DNA of 50,257 nt. It comes from Nitrosomonas sp. (GTDB taxonomy: Bacteria; Pseudomonadota; Gammaproteobacteria; Burkholderiales; Nitrosomonadaceae). The notes under the pieces were generated by a model, which made no database searches, was not told where the DNA came from, and was given only the letters and a program-made list of their open reading frames with translations. The stretch covers positions 1 to 50,257 of the forward strand of contig NZ_JAKFWH010000068.1 in the NCBI RefSeq assembly GCF_021731985.1, given 5' to 3'. Both the position numbers and the translations under genes were made by a program. Below are positions 16,510 to 24,898 of the stretch, one piece after another (positions within the stretch are counted from its first letter, which is position 1; each line of letters opens with the position of its first letter).

Positions 16510-18180
16510 GTGAAGTTGCTTTGGTTCTTTTCACATATTGCGCTTATAAGCGCACTAGCTATCAGTCCAACTGAGGCATCTTCAGATAACAAAACACCCG
16601 CGGTGCATCAAATGGCCCACCCGAGTGTTGTCCGAATAACACAAGAGATCACAGCAGATTCAAATAAGCCGGGTAATCAGCCAGCAAATAAACCATCGGA
16701 TCAGGCCAAACCATCTGATCTGGAAAAATCATTACCCGCCATTGTGCCGGAAGCCAAGGTATCGGATGTAAAAAAACCAACCAGTTATCACCAACGTTCC
16801 AACAGCTACGCAACCAATCCTGAATCGGATCCGCCACGTTATGTGCGTCGATTAAGCGATATTGGTGTTGAGCGGTTTAAAGATATTACCTGGCTGGAAG
16901 TCGGCCTTGAGCACCGTACACGTTATGAGTGGCGCAATAACGACATACGCCGTATCGAGGGCGGAGAGGATAACCCCTTCTTTTTACGTAATCGTGCATG
17001 GATTGGGATCAAGGATATTTTGGATCCATTCCGTTTTGCAGTCGAGTTTCAGGATTCCCGCGTCTATAACAATAAACATGCCATCACGGATCAGGAAAGA
17101 AATGAGTACGATCTGCTCAATGCCTACGGCGAGTTACATTTCAAAAAAGCGCTCGGAGCCGATGATCGAGGCAATGATCGTCCAATTCGATTCCGCGTAG
17201 GCCGCATGGCCTATGAAACAACAGACCGGCGTTTTATCGCACGAAATGAATGGCGCAATACCACCAATACTTTTGAAGGCTTTCGCCTGAATCTGGGACG
17301 CGAAGCCAATGATTGGGAGCTTGATCTGTTTGGCTTGCAACCCGTTTTGCGTCTGCAAACTCAATTTGATAAAGCCAATGATCATTTATGGTTCTTTGGC
17401 GGGATCGGCACTTGGCGCAAGTGGTCTGAAATCGCCACCTTTCAGGCGTATTATATGGGCCAGAAGCAAACGGCCGACCCGAATGGCTTTACAGCAACCA
17501 GTCGATTGGATCGGCAAATTCATATGCCTGGGTTCCGCGTTTACGGCAAGGCTGGCAACATTCTTGATTTCGATGTCAGCTACAACCACCAACTCGGGTA
17601 TTCCGGCCCCAATCGCGTGGATGCGCACGGCTATACCATCGAAGTAGGTCGCGGCTTTGAGCATACATGGAAGCCGCGCCTCAGTGCTTTTTATGGCTAC
17701 GCCAGCGGTGACAAAGACCCTAATGACAATGTCGATAACCGGTTTGATCGTTTTTTTGGATTTGCCCGTCCTTGGTCAGCCGATCACTATGTGATTTATG
17801 AGAACTTGAAGGCACCCAAACTCAGGTTTGAGATTAGTCCGACGCAGAAGCTAGGGTTTGAGGTGGGTTATGGCGCGTACTGGCTGGCCAGTAAAACCGA
17901 CCGTATGTTCGATATTCTCGACGGCAACATCAGTAATACCATCAAGGATCCCGGATTCAATCGGGATCGCACTGGACAAAGCGGTGATTTCGGCGGCCAT
18001 GCATTCGAAGGGCGCATACGCTATCAACCCACACCACGCATTAATACCATATTGGGTTATACCCATTTCACGGCGGGGGAATTCGTAAAAAACCGTATCG
18101 CAGCGCAACCCACCCATGTTGATCAACGCTCAGGCAACACTGATTTTTTGTACTTTGAAGTGTTGATCAGTCTCTTGTAA
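16510..18180 (+). CDS. AlgE-like outer-membrane porin, copy 2
   Basis: The 556-residue product starts at GTG 16510 with AAGGAG upstream. Signal peptide, proline/lysine-rich linker and beta-barrel are as in copy 1 at 8166. From about residue 85 to the C terminus the two are nearly identical in protein, and long stretches match at the DNA level. The first 80 residues differ more: copy 2 has an extended NKPGNQPANKPSDQAKPSD segment. It lacks the cysteine-containing insert of copy 1 near the end. The substrate is unknown; the position suggests sulfate or a sulfur compound. It closes the sulfate region and is followed by the tRNA cluster. Confidence 0.8.
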   Translation: MKLLWFFSHIALISALAISPTEASSDNKTPAVHQMAHPSVVRITQEITADSNKPGNQPANKPSDQAKPSDLEKSLPAIVPEAKVSDVKKPTSYHQRSNSYATNPESDPPRYVRRLSDIGVERFKDITWLEVGLEHRTRYEWRNNDIRRIEGGEDNPFFLRNRAWIGIKDILDPFRFAVEFQDSRVYNNKHAITDQERNEYDLLNAYGELHFKKALGADDRGNDRPIRFRVGRMAYETTDRRFIARNEWRNTTNTFEGFRLNLGREANDWELDLFGLQPVLRLQTQFDKANDHLWFFGGIGTWRKWSEIATFQAYYMGQKQTADPNGFTATSRLDRQIHMPGFRVYGKAGNILDFDVSYNHQLGYSGPNRVDAHGYTIEVGRGFEHTWKPRLSAFYGYASGDKDPNDNVDNRFDRFFGFARPWSADHYVIYENLKAPKLRFEISPTQKLGFEVGYGAYWLASKTDRMFDILDGNISNTIKDPGFNRDRTGQSGDFGGHAFEGRIRYQPTPRINTILGYTHFTAGEFVKNRIAAQPTHVDQRSGNTDFLYFEVLISLL

Positions 18181-18225
18181 CAATCTTGGATTGCCAGTTT
18201 CGGTCAATAATCATCCCGCATTTTC

Positions 18226-18253
18226 TTGACAAAACGTACAGCATCTCTATAAT
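18226..18253 (+). promoter_or_regulatory. Sigma70-like promoter for the tRNA cluster
   Basis: TTGACA (18226-18231) and TATAAT (18248-18253) both match consensus exactly, with a 16-base spacer. The tRNA-Gly gene begins 48 bases after the -10 box. This is the clearest promoter in the window. Confidence 0.88.
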
Positions 18254-18301
18254 CCACCCTTCGTTTCTGAAGTAATACCAGTCGCACAGCAACTTCATAT
18301 T

Positions 18302-18376
18302 GCGGGAATAGCTCAGTGGTAGAGCACAACCTTGCCAAGGTTGGGGTCGCGAGTTCGAGCCTCGTTTCCCGCTCCA
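18302..18376 (+). tRNA. tRNA-Gly (anticodon GCC)
   Basis: The full cloverleaf is visible: acceptor GCGGGAA/TTCCCGC, D-arm GCTCAGTGGTAGAGC, anticodon arm CAACC-TTGCCAA-GGTTG with anticodon GCC, T-arm GCGAG-TTCGAGC-CTCGT, and an encoded CCA end. It is the first of three tRNAs read from one promoter. Confidence 0.97.
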
Positions 18377-18489
18377 TTTTTCAAAGAAAATGGCTCTTGT
18401 GAAATGTTATTTTATTGTCGGAAATTGGATAGCCGATTACAGGCTTCTTTCCGTAAGACTTACAGCACATTTAGAAGTTATGCAGTAAT

Positions 18490-18563
18490 GGCGGGGTGGC
18501 AGAGTGGTCATGCAGCGGCCTGCAAAGCCGTCTACGCCGGTTCGATTCCGACCCCCGCCTCCA
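18490..18563 (+). tRNA. tRNA-Cys (anticodon GCA)
   Basis: Acceptor GGCGGGG/CCCCGCC, an anticodon loop CTGCAAA with GCA, a T-loop TTCGATT and an encoded CCA are all present. The gene lies 113 bases after tRNA-Gly. It is fitting, though possibly coincidental, that a cysteine tRNA adjoins the sulfur region. Confidence 0.96.
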
Positions 18564-18582
18564 CCGATCAGATATTTCTATC

Positions 18583-18672
18583 GCCCGGGTGGTGAAATAG
18601 GTAGACACAAGGGACTTAAAATCCCTCGGGCTTAAACCGCCCATGCCGGTTCGATTCCGGCCCCGGGCACCA
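18583..18672 (+). tRNA. tRNA-Leu (anticodon UAA)
   Basis: The 90-base gene has acceptor GCCCGGG/CCCGGGC, the long variable arm of a class II tRNA (CTCGGGCTTAAACCGCCC), anticodon loop CTTAAAA with TAA, T-loop TTCGATT and an encoded CCA. It starts 19 bases after tRNA-Cys. Its 3' end is followed by AT-rich accessory sequence. Confidence 0.96.
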
Positions 18673-18782
18673 CCCAATCAATAAGTTAGCCTCAATACCC
18701 CGAAGAAATATTTTTACTTTATTTTTATCTGCGGGGGCACTTAGCCAAAAAATACACGACTCCTCTCATCCAATAAGGCACC

Positions 18783-18871
18783 CCGCCGCAAGCAGCGGCG
18801 GTATTAACTGCGCTCTTCAACCTGCTGGTTTTCAACCAGCTTTCGCCCCAAGGAACGGGAATTGAACCCGC
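18783..18871 (-). other. Structured tRNA-like fragment next to the tRNA cluster
   Basis: On the minus strand there is a T-arm-like element GCGGG-TTCAATT-CCCGT (18871-18855). It is followed by GCTGG-TTGAAAA-CCAGC (18840-18824), which looks like an anticodon arm with GAA, and by the hairpin CCGCCGC-TGCTT-GCGGCGG (18801-18783). No D-arm or matching acceptor is visible, and the order is not that of a normal tRNA. It may be a rearranged tRNA relic, an attachment-site remnant or an unrelated structured RNA. Confidence 0.35.
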
Positions 18872-18908
18872 AGAGATTAAACTATGCTTAACTGTCCCAA
18901 TGTTTGAT

Positions 18909-20189
18909 CTAGGACTTTCCAAAGACAGAGTGCGCACCTTTTACTACTTCATCTATAGGTGGTTGAGGCATTTTTCCAAAATCGACTTTTTCTGGTGAAA
19001 ATATATTTGAATACATTTCAATTAAACTAGATAGATCTGTGTTCTTAAGTGCTTCCGTTTGTGTCAATATTTCAAGAGCATCTGCTCGAGCATGATAAAA
19101 ATTTGATATTCGGGTTAAATATCTATATATCGAGATAAATACTTGAGCTAAAAATATAGTTACTATCATAATTCCAAGACGAGCAATGTTAGTAGAGATA
19201 TAAAATGCTACTTTGCTATCATTTAATATTGGCTCTACTTCATTATTAAGTAATGGAATTAATTGTTTTTCCGCATCTAACTTATCTTTTTGAGAATTAA
19301 GTCTCTTTACTAATTCTTCTTGTTTGGGTAATTTTTCCTTGTAATCGTTTAGATTATTTTTTACCTTAGCCGAAAATTCCTCTATTTGTTCAATAACTTG
19401 TTTATTAGTTTGCAATTTGGTATTTAAAATTTCTTCGGCCTCCTTTAAAAAACCACCAGAACTCATTTTTTCATCAAACTCTTTAATTCTTTGTTCCAGG
19501 TTTCGAATTTCTTGGTCGCTGCCTATAATTTCATCCCTAATGGAAATAAGGCGGCTGGATTCACCAATTTCTCTGGTTATATCACGTGCATGAGTGAGAT
19601 CTTTTTTAAGTTGGTCGGAATAAAGTATCTTTTGCTGAAGCGATTTTCTAATTGAATCTGGATAAGCTTCCTGAGCATTAATATAACGATTTATTGCTTC
19701 TTTACTTTCTAGGAATACATTTATTTGTTTAATATCATTTAAAATGCCATCTAATTCCTTTAACTTCATCTTTGTTATATTAAATATTTTTTTATCCCCA
19801 TCCACATAAGCATTAGCAAAGGGACTATTAGTAGAATCTCCAACGTTATTTATGTAATTGTAATAATAATTGTTTTTAATTTGACTCATTCCAATATTTC
19901 CATCGCGCTCCACCGCACTTCTGATCATCCCCAATTCATTTTCCGCTATATTTAATTCTTCCATATTGATACGAATGCTAGCATTAAGATCTGATAATCG
20001 AGAAATGGCATCATACGAAGAGGATATTTTTCTTTGTTGTTCAATGTCTTGTGCAGCAATCTTGGGAGATTCGTATATAAAGTAATCAGCGCCAATTATT
20101 ACAGTACTCACAGCGCCAGCTAACGCGAGAAATGCAAGGAATTTTTGAATCCAAGCTCGATATCTTAGTCGTTTTATAAAATCTTCCAT
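18909..20189 (-). CDS. Unrecognised coiled-coil membrane protein
   Basis: The 426-residue product has a membrane helix near the N terminus (FLALAGAVSTVIIGADYF, about 15-35), a long charged central region (about 50-320) rich in Lys, Glu, Gln and Asn with heptad-like spacing (EIRNLEQRIKEFDEK, EELVKRLNSQKDKLDAEKQ), and a second helix (LGIMIVTIFLAQVFISIY, about 345). The ends should face the cytoplasm with the coiled coil outside, or the reverse. The gene is more AT-rich than the sulfur operon before it. It lies next to a tRNA cluster, a common insertion point for acquired DNA. I do not recognise the family. Confidence 0.7.
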   Translation of the reverse strand: MEDFIKRLRYRAWIQKFLAFLALAGAVSTVIIGADYFIYESPKIAAQDIEQQRKISSSYDAISRLSDLNASIRINMEELNIAENELGMIRSAVERDGNIGMSQIKNNYYYNYINNVGDSTNSPFANAYVDGDKKIFNITKMKLKELDGILNDIKQINVFLESKEAINRYINAQEAYPDSIRKSLQQKILYSDQLKKDLTHARDITREIGESSRLISIRDEIIGSDQEIRNLEQRIKEFDEKMSSGGFLKEAEEILNTKLQTNKQVIEQIEEFSAKVKNNLNDYKEKLPKQEELVKRLNSQKDKLDAEKQLIPLLNNEVEPILNDSKVAFYISTNIARLGIMIVTIFLAQVFISIYRYLTRISNFYHARADALEILTQTEALKNTDLSSLIEMYSNIFSPEKVDFGKMPQPPIDEVVKGAHSVFGKS

Positions 20190-20527
20190 CGTTGATCACT
20201 TCGTAAAAAGATATAAAACAGTATACAACTTACAACTGCATCACAAAAACCGTTTGGCAAAAATGGGCAGTTAGGATAAAGATAATTCGCGTTAGGGCTC
20301 GGGTGCATGCTTCTTCTGGGTCATACTCTTCGCGCCGTTCGGCGGCGCAATCCTGAGGGATTCATTTTTTCGATGAAATTATCAGAACGTCTGTATGCAA
20401 AAGTAGTACGTATGCACACAGACGACGATATATAAAAAGGATAAATCAGGAATAGAAGAGAACTGAAAGTACTATTAAAATCGGCGAATCTTTATATGCC
20501 GTTTTATAGTACTGAAGCTAATAAAAA
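20190..20527. other. Spacer with one GC-rich hairpin
   Basis: No gene is visible. GCGCCG-TTCGG-CGGCGC (20332-20348) forms a compact hairpin, with a T-run (ATTTTTTCG) about 18 bases later, too far for a standard terminator. The promoter of the coiled-coil gene should lie in the first part. Confidence 0.4.
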
Positions 20528-20863
20528 TTAATTTGTAGCCTGAGTAAAATGTTTTAAAGCATCATTCGCGGCTTTCCTGGCGGCTTCAGCATTACCATCC
20601 ATACCTTCTTTAATAGCATCATCTAAGCACTTAATTCCATCATCCATCTGTTTATTATCGTATTTGTTATGTTTATCAGTTTTCGCAGCATTCGCATGGT
20701 TTTTCGCCATCTCTGCATGTTTGGCGACATCCATGCCATCTACCGCGGTAACGGCCCTTTGTGTATGCTGAATTGCATCAATTAGTCGATTATCTCCCGC
20801 CATTGCGCTTAAAGAAAAAACAACCATAAATAATATACTTGCAAATAAAGTAATAGTTCTCAT
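20528..20863 (-). CDS. SmbP-like small periplasmic protein
   Basis: I place the start at ATG 20863, nine bases after GGAG; an in-frame GTG upstream overlaps that site. The 111-residue product has a signal peptide ending AMA-GD. The mature part repeats short helices in the SmbP manner: HAEMAKNHANAAKTDKH, GIKCLDDAIKEGMDGNAEAARKA. SmbP of Nitrosomonas is a small four-helix-bundle protein that binds several Cu and other metal ions through many histidines. Here most of those histidines are absent (for example GIKC for GIKH), so metal capacity is probably reduced. It is flanked by spacers and stands alone. Confidence 0.75.
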   Translation of the reverse strand: MRTITLFASILFMVVFSLSAMAGDNRLIDAIQHTQRAVTAVDGMDVAKHAEMAKNHANAAKTDKHNKYDNKQMDDGIKCLDDAIKEGMDGNAEAARKAANDALKHFTQATN

Positions 20864-21422
20864 ACTGATTAACTCCACTAAAAATCAATCTAAGGAATGA
20901 TCACAAAAAATTTCTACTTTTCCGAATCATTCTTTATTAGCATATCCGGGAGAATGGAGATTAATCTGTGCGATACCGAACGTAGTTAGAGTTCGGGCAG
21001 CATCCTCATACAATGCTTTGGATATGAGTTTGTTTAAAGTTTCTTAGGAACAACTCACCCATAACATATTGCAGCGCCCTTTTGTAGTTTTTGTGGTCAA
21101 TTTCTATAGGTTAAAAAAATTAAGTTACAATTCGATAGTTTGACAAACAAAATCATTTAGCCGCAGAATTCGGGCAGGTGCTGAACACACCACAACAGCT
21201 AGCAAACAACCACGCACTCGATGAAATCATGCACACTGCACTCAGAGCAAGCGCATAGCCAACCAGCACGGCAGAAAACTAATCTCCCTATGTTTTAATC
21301 AAACCAAAAACAGGAAGCCATCATGTAAACCCATACCAGAGTAAATATTGCACACATCAAATGAGTAACTGTCCGGACTCTTCCCGAGCAGCTGAAATGA
21401 AAGTATTGCAGGAGATAGTGAA
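20864..21422. other. Long spacer before a cluster of small genes
   Basis: No supported gene is visible. A short open frame ends at 21259 (AAEFGQVLNTPQQLANN...LRASA) but has no start codon and may be the end of a lost gene. The promoter of the SmbP-like gene should lie near 20880-20940. Confidence 0.4.
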
Positions 21423-21539
21423 GTGATTAATAAAATATTTTATGGTTTAGCAGTCTTGTTAATGGTTCTTGTAATTGCATGGGGTGGGTCGTGGTTATAT
21501 CAAGCCATATTAAAACAATTCACTAAAGTTATTTCATGA
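21423..21539 (+). CDS. Small single-pass membrane protein (38 residues)
   Basis: A GTG-initiated frame at 21423, with GGAG eight bases upstream, encodes a peptide that is almost entirely one membrane helix (FYGLAVLLMVLVIAWGGSWL), with a short basic tail. It ends 57 bases before the next gene, in the same direction. I recognise no family. The good ribosome binding site and clear helix favour a real gene. Confidence 0.5.
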   Translation: MINKIFYGLAVLLMVLVIAWGGSWLYQAILKQFTKVIS

Positions 21540-21596
21540 CAAAACAATGATTTTCGAGTCTGGATAGGTGTTTAAAAGCTCTAAGGAAGGATAAAA

Positions 21597-21944
21597 ATGG
21601 CTGAATGGAAAGAATGGAATGGATCCAGAGAGCAGTTGGATGAAATGCGCACTGCTAAAGAAGGTTTTATCTTGCGCGGTATTGAACATGCTTATGAAAA
21701 AGAAATTACATTTCATAATATAAGCGGTCTTTCTTGTGTGGATATGTCGAATGTAACGCATTACCTAATCTGTCAACCTGTTCCTCAATTCGATATGAGA
21801 GTACGGCAAGCGCAGACAGGTCAGCCGGTTTGGTGGAGAGCAAAAGATAATCATGGTGAGTGTGATTGTGGTTGCATAAATATACCTTGGGATTATTTGG
21901 GTTTTGATTTCTCTTTCACTCCATTCAATGAGGTTAAATCATGA
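21597..21944 (+). CDS. Unrecognised 115-residue protein
   Basis: The ATG follows AAGGATAAAA. The product has no signal peptide or membrane helix. It contains a cysteine cluster in its last third (GECDCGC) and several tryptophans. The end of the frame overlaps the next gene by ATGA (21941-21944), implying translational coupling. I do not recognise a family. It belongs to a run of four or five small genes at 21423-23188 read together. Confidence 0.6.
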   Translation: MAEWKEWNGSREQLDEMRTAKEGFILRGIEHAYEKEITFHNISGLSCVDMSNVTHYLICQPVPQFDMRVRQAQTGQPVWWRAKDNHGECDCGCINIPWDYLGFDFSFTPFNEVKS

Positions 21945-22123
21945 GCGAGAAGACAAAAGTTTTTTTGTATACACTCCTTTTAATTGCGATATTAATAACA
22001 TCGTTTATTTATTCTAATAACGAAAAAGAGTCTTGTGAATCCATCGGTGGCGCTTATTCTAGGCAGTCCATGACCTGGTCGTATGAATGCATAATACCCA
22101 GCTCTACTCAAGTAAAACCATGA
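21941..22123 (+). CDS. Small membrane protein (60 residues)
   Basis: The start overlaps the stop of the preceding gene. One hydrophobic helix near the N terminus (VFLYTLLLIAILITSFIY) is followed by a short polar domain with two cysteines (SCESIGG, YECII) that could form a disulfide outside the membrane. No family is recognised. The next frame begins with an ATGA overlap at its end (22120-22123) but encodes only 12 residues (MSNWQELPKDPG), which may be the start of a truncated gene. Confidence 0.55.
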   Translation: MSEKTKVFLYTLLLIAILITSFIYSNNEKESCESIGGAYSRQSMTWSYECIIPSSTQVKP

Positions 22124-22297
22124 GCAACTGGCAAGAATTGCCGAAAGATCCAGGATAATAAATTCCGGTATCACCAAATCTCATGCAGTTTCGCCATTGG
22201 AAGCGTAGAATTAAATGCGCAGTGATTGAAATTTTCAAGAAATGTTATTCATTACAAACAACTTGTATAAAAAATTGTTTTGTTAACGGAGAAAATC

Positions 22298-23188
22298 ATG
22301 CCTCATGTCAGCGTACATTACAAAGTAATTATTCCCGCAGGCCATCATCGTCAACCGCGCAATGCCAATGGAGAACTTGAGCCCTATCCATCCAGTGAAG
22401 TTGATGTCGATGAACCGGGAAATATTTCGCCACTATACGTCCCTGAAATACAATACACATACAATGGCGCAACCGGTATGGCTCATATGTTATTCTGGAG
22501 CGTAACTAATGGAACGCAAGGGCAAACTTATCCGGCAGGAACATTAACTCAATCAGTCGGCAGCAGTCCTTTAACGATTACCGCGTGGTACTACCCCACA
22601 GGCGGGGGTGGACCCGGACCCACCGTCATTATTGACGATGCATTCTCGGCCATCAAAGGGGATTTTATTGATGACACTTTTGTCACGGTAACCAGTGATC
22701 CGAGTCTCACGAGTCAAGCCAATGTTGTCGGCGTCGTGCCAACCACCAAAGCACAAACCCTGCAAGCCTCAGCGTCGGTTAATTCCACCACTGAGCCATT
22801 TTCCAAATGGATATCTTATGGTGCCGGAACAGCAAACAACAGTGTGCTCAATGTGCCAGCCGGTGCAACTGGAATAGCCATTGCGGTTTATGAAAAATCC
22901 GATATCAATATTCCCAAAATAGATCCGGATGCCTTCGGCGCTATTTATGGAACCATCATCGGCGGTGTAGCAGTTGATGGTGGCGGAGCGATTATTATCA
23001 ACGGCAAACCTCATCCCATTGATCCATGGGGTCCGCTGATGATCAGTCTTGCTAACGCATCTCTGGCATCAGCAGCAGCCAAACATTTGGGTCGATCAAC
23101 GCAAGCGGAGATGCAAAAGATTGCCGCTCAATCCGTACTTGAGGCAATCAAAGTGACGGTACCCAAGATAGAAAAGAAAATCAAATAG
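22298..23188 (+). CDS. Unrecognised 296-residue protein
   Basis: ATG 22298 is preceded by ACGGAG, so I prefer it to an upstream TTG. The product begins MPHVSVHYKVIIPAG, has a glycine-rich hinge (GGGGPGPTVIIDDAF) near residue 108, and is otherwise rich in Thr, Ser and Ala, like a beta-rich surface or structural protein. The C-terminal 60 residues are helical and basic (AEMQKIAAQSVLEAIKV...KIEKKIK). No signal peptide is visible. It ends the small-gene cluster; a hairpin with GATTCTTCC and GGGAGAATC (about 23208-23229) follows and may terminate transcription. Function unknown. Confidence 0.65.
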   Translation: MPHVSVHYKVIIPAGHHRQPRNANGELEPYPSSEVDVDEPGNISPLYVPEIQYTYNGATGMAHMLFWSVTNGTQGQTYPAGTLTQSVGSSPLTITAWYYPTGGGGPGPTVIIDDAFSAIKGDFIDDTFVTVTSDPSLTSQANVVGVVPTTKAQTLQASASVNSTTEPFSKWISYGAGTANNSVLNVPAGATGIAIAVYEKSDINIPKIDPDAFGAIYGTIIGGVAVDGGGAIIINGKPHPIDPWGPLMISLANASLASAAAKHLGRSTQAEMQKIAAQSVLEAIKVTVPKIEKKIK

Positions 23189-23255
23189 CCTGTCCTTAAA
23201 ACAATTGATTCTTCCTTCCGGGAGAATCAATTGTTCCAAGACAATCCATCACTAC

Positions 23256-24548
23256 TTATTCATCCATTTTCTCACGCCCCATATCTTCTAAGGCCGAAAA
23301 TTCGAGCCCCTTAATCTCCTGCAACGATTTCCCCGCAATTCCTTGAAGATCTCCGTACATTCCCACCGTAGCTCCCATCACGCGCTCAATCTGTTCCTCG
23401 CGCTTAGCCCATTGTTTCATGATAGCTTTACGCTCTTTATCCAGATCTTCCTGCATCGTGGAAAACGCTTCAACGATGGCTTCCACACGCTGGCGGAAGC
23501 GCGGGCCGGTGAGGTATTGGTAGACCATTTCGGTTTTGGTTTGCTGGCCTTCTGAGGATTGGCGTGCCAGAGCGATTTCCAGCAAGGATTGGCGCAGAAT
23601 CATCGCCACCGGCAAAGCGGCGCGCGGGTGGGTAACCCAGACGCCTTCAACCATTTCAAAGGTTTCCACACCTTTCGGCAATATCTGGCTCACGATCACG
23701 GCGATTTCCGCCTTGGCGGTGCGTTGATCATCGCGCAACTTTACCAACCAGGCGTCACTCCAGTTCTTGGTGCGTTTGAATTCCCACAAAATGGTGCCTC
23801 CGGCCTGACCGCCCGTGCTGACAACCCGATGCAGCACATCCCCGCCAAATTCACCCTTGGGTACCGGCTCGATAGTATCGAAAGGAAATTTGCTACGCAG
23901 TAAATTCTCCAGTTCAAGTTCCTGGACTTCACCTTGCAATTGCTGCGAACCCTGCTCGGCTCTGCGCTTGAGGTCTTCGATCTGCTTCTGCATCGCGGCA
24001 ATGGTCTGTTCTTTTTCCATCACCTTGAGTTTCTGTTCATCCTCGGCTTCTTTCTTGGCGAGTGTACGCACTTCGGTCAATCCGTCTTGCACCCGCTTTT
24101 CCACGGTGAGCTCCAGTTCACGTTTGGCATCGTCGAGTTCGCGCTGTTTCTTGATGAGTTCAGCTTGCATTTTCTGCGCTTCCGCCAATTTTTCATCGCG
24201 GGCTTTGAGCACTTCCTGCAACTCAACCAGCTCGCGCGCTTTGTTTTCCAGTTCGGCAGCGCTGGCCTGCTTAGCCTTTTTGGATTCCTCCGCAATCACG
24301 CGGGTACGCTCCGCTTTCAACTGTTCCGCCACTTGATCAGCCACTTGGTCTTCAAGCTTACGTTTATCTTCCGTCAATTGCTTCTCTTTTTCGCGCATGG
24401 CCTGCTCGCGCCGCATGATCTCAGTGTCTTTTTGCACCAAGCGTTGCTCAAATTGCCTACGCGTGGATTCAATCAGCGGCGCCGCCAATGATTCAGTCAG
24501 TTTAATTTCCGTTTTACAGTTCGGGCAGACAATCGTTGGTTCTGTCAT
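23256..24548 (-). CDS. DUF2130 protein
   Basis: The 430-residue product matches DUF2130. An N-terminal zinc-ribbon-like segment (CPNCKTEIKLTESLAAPL) is followed by a coiled coil of about 190 residues very rich in Glu, Lys, Ala and Gln. A globular domain contains GGDVLHRVVSTGGQAGGTILWEFKRTKNW and FEMVEGVWVTHP. The GG-TILWEFKRTKNW text resembles the core of PD-(D/E)XK nucleases, so nuclease activity is possible but unproved. The C-terminal part is helical. The long antisense frames over this gene are artefacts of its repetitive composition. AGGA lies about 13 bases before the ATG. Confidence 0.85.
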   Translation of the reverse strand: MTEPTIVCPNCKTEIKLTESLAAPLIESTRRQFEQRLVQKDTEIMRREQAMREKEKQLTEDKRKLEDQVADQVAEQLKAERTRVIAEESKKAKQASAAELENKARELVELQEVLKARDEKLAEAQKMQAELIKKQRELDDAKRELELTVEKRVQDGLTEVRTLAKKEAEDEQKLKVMEKEQTIAAMQKQIEDLKRRAEQGSQQLQGEVQELELENLLRSKFPFDTIEPVPKGEFGGDVLHRVVSTGGQAGGTILWEFKRTKNWSDAWLVKLRDDQRTAKAEIAVIVSQILPKGVETFEMVEGVWVTHPRAALPVAMILRQSLLEIALARQSSEGQQTKTEMVYQYLTGPRFRQRVEAIVEAFSTMQEDLDKERKAIMKQWAKREEQIERVMGATVGMYGDLQGIAGKSLQEIKGLEFSALEDMGREKMDE

Positions 24549-24898
24549 AACAATATTTATTCCTGTTTATACCGGCGATAAAATAACGAAGCAATGCATT
24601 TTTTGTTTTGAAATATTACGCTGTATTTCTGATGAGCGCCCATCGGTTATTGAAGTAATCTTGGCTTGCTATTGCTGCATTGCTGGAATCTCAATTTTTG
24701 CATGCCGGGCTGCAGGCACGAGTCCAATTATTTTTTCGGCAATATTTGCCGGTCTTGCCGTCCATCCACTAGAAAAAACCAAGTATAAATGCGCCAGCAC
24801 TGCCAGCGTATGCCATTCCGCAGACTGGCATGATCATTGCTGTCAACAGTCACAGCAACTCATTATAAATTCGCAGCGCTAAATATTCAGGAATCCCT
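24549..24898. other. Divergent promoter spacer
   Basis: This spacer separates the divergent DUF2130 and methyltransferase genes and should hold both promoters. I see no RNA gene or clear operator. A plus-strand frame rich in cysteine crosses it but begins inside DUF2130 on the wrong strand and has no start of its own. Confidence 0.4.

Noticed and set aside
18332..18677. ORFs on both strands across the tRNA-Gly, tRNA-Cys and tRNA-Leu genes
   Set aside because: They translate tRNA sequence; the cloverleaves are complete.
18824..18840. A complete tRNA-Phe gene suggested by the GAA anticodon-like arm
   Set aside because: No D-arm, acceptor stem or correctly placed T-arm could be found around it.
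18725..18937. A 70-codon minus-strand ORF after the tRNA cluster
   Set aside because: It covers the tRNA-like arms and GC hairpins and overlaps the end of the coiled-coil gene; it is more likely structured RNA or relic sequence than a protein.
21150..21259. A short open frame (AAEFGQVLNTPQQLANN...)
   Set aside because: It has no start codon and a stop just upstream; it may be the tail of a lost gene but cannot be called.
23815..24491. Two long antisense ORFs (173 and 185 codons) opposite the DUF2130 gene
   Set aside because: Both are Ser- or Phe/Leu-rich mirror images of the Glu/Lys/Ala coiled coil and lack ribosome binding sites.
24553..24882. A cysteine-rich plus-strand frame in the DUF2130/methyltransferase spacer
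   Set aside because: It has no start codon of its own in the spacer and no ribosome binding site.
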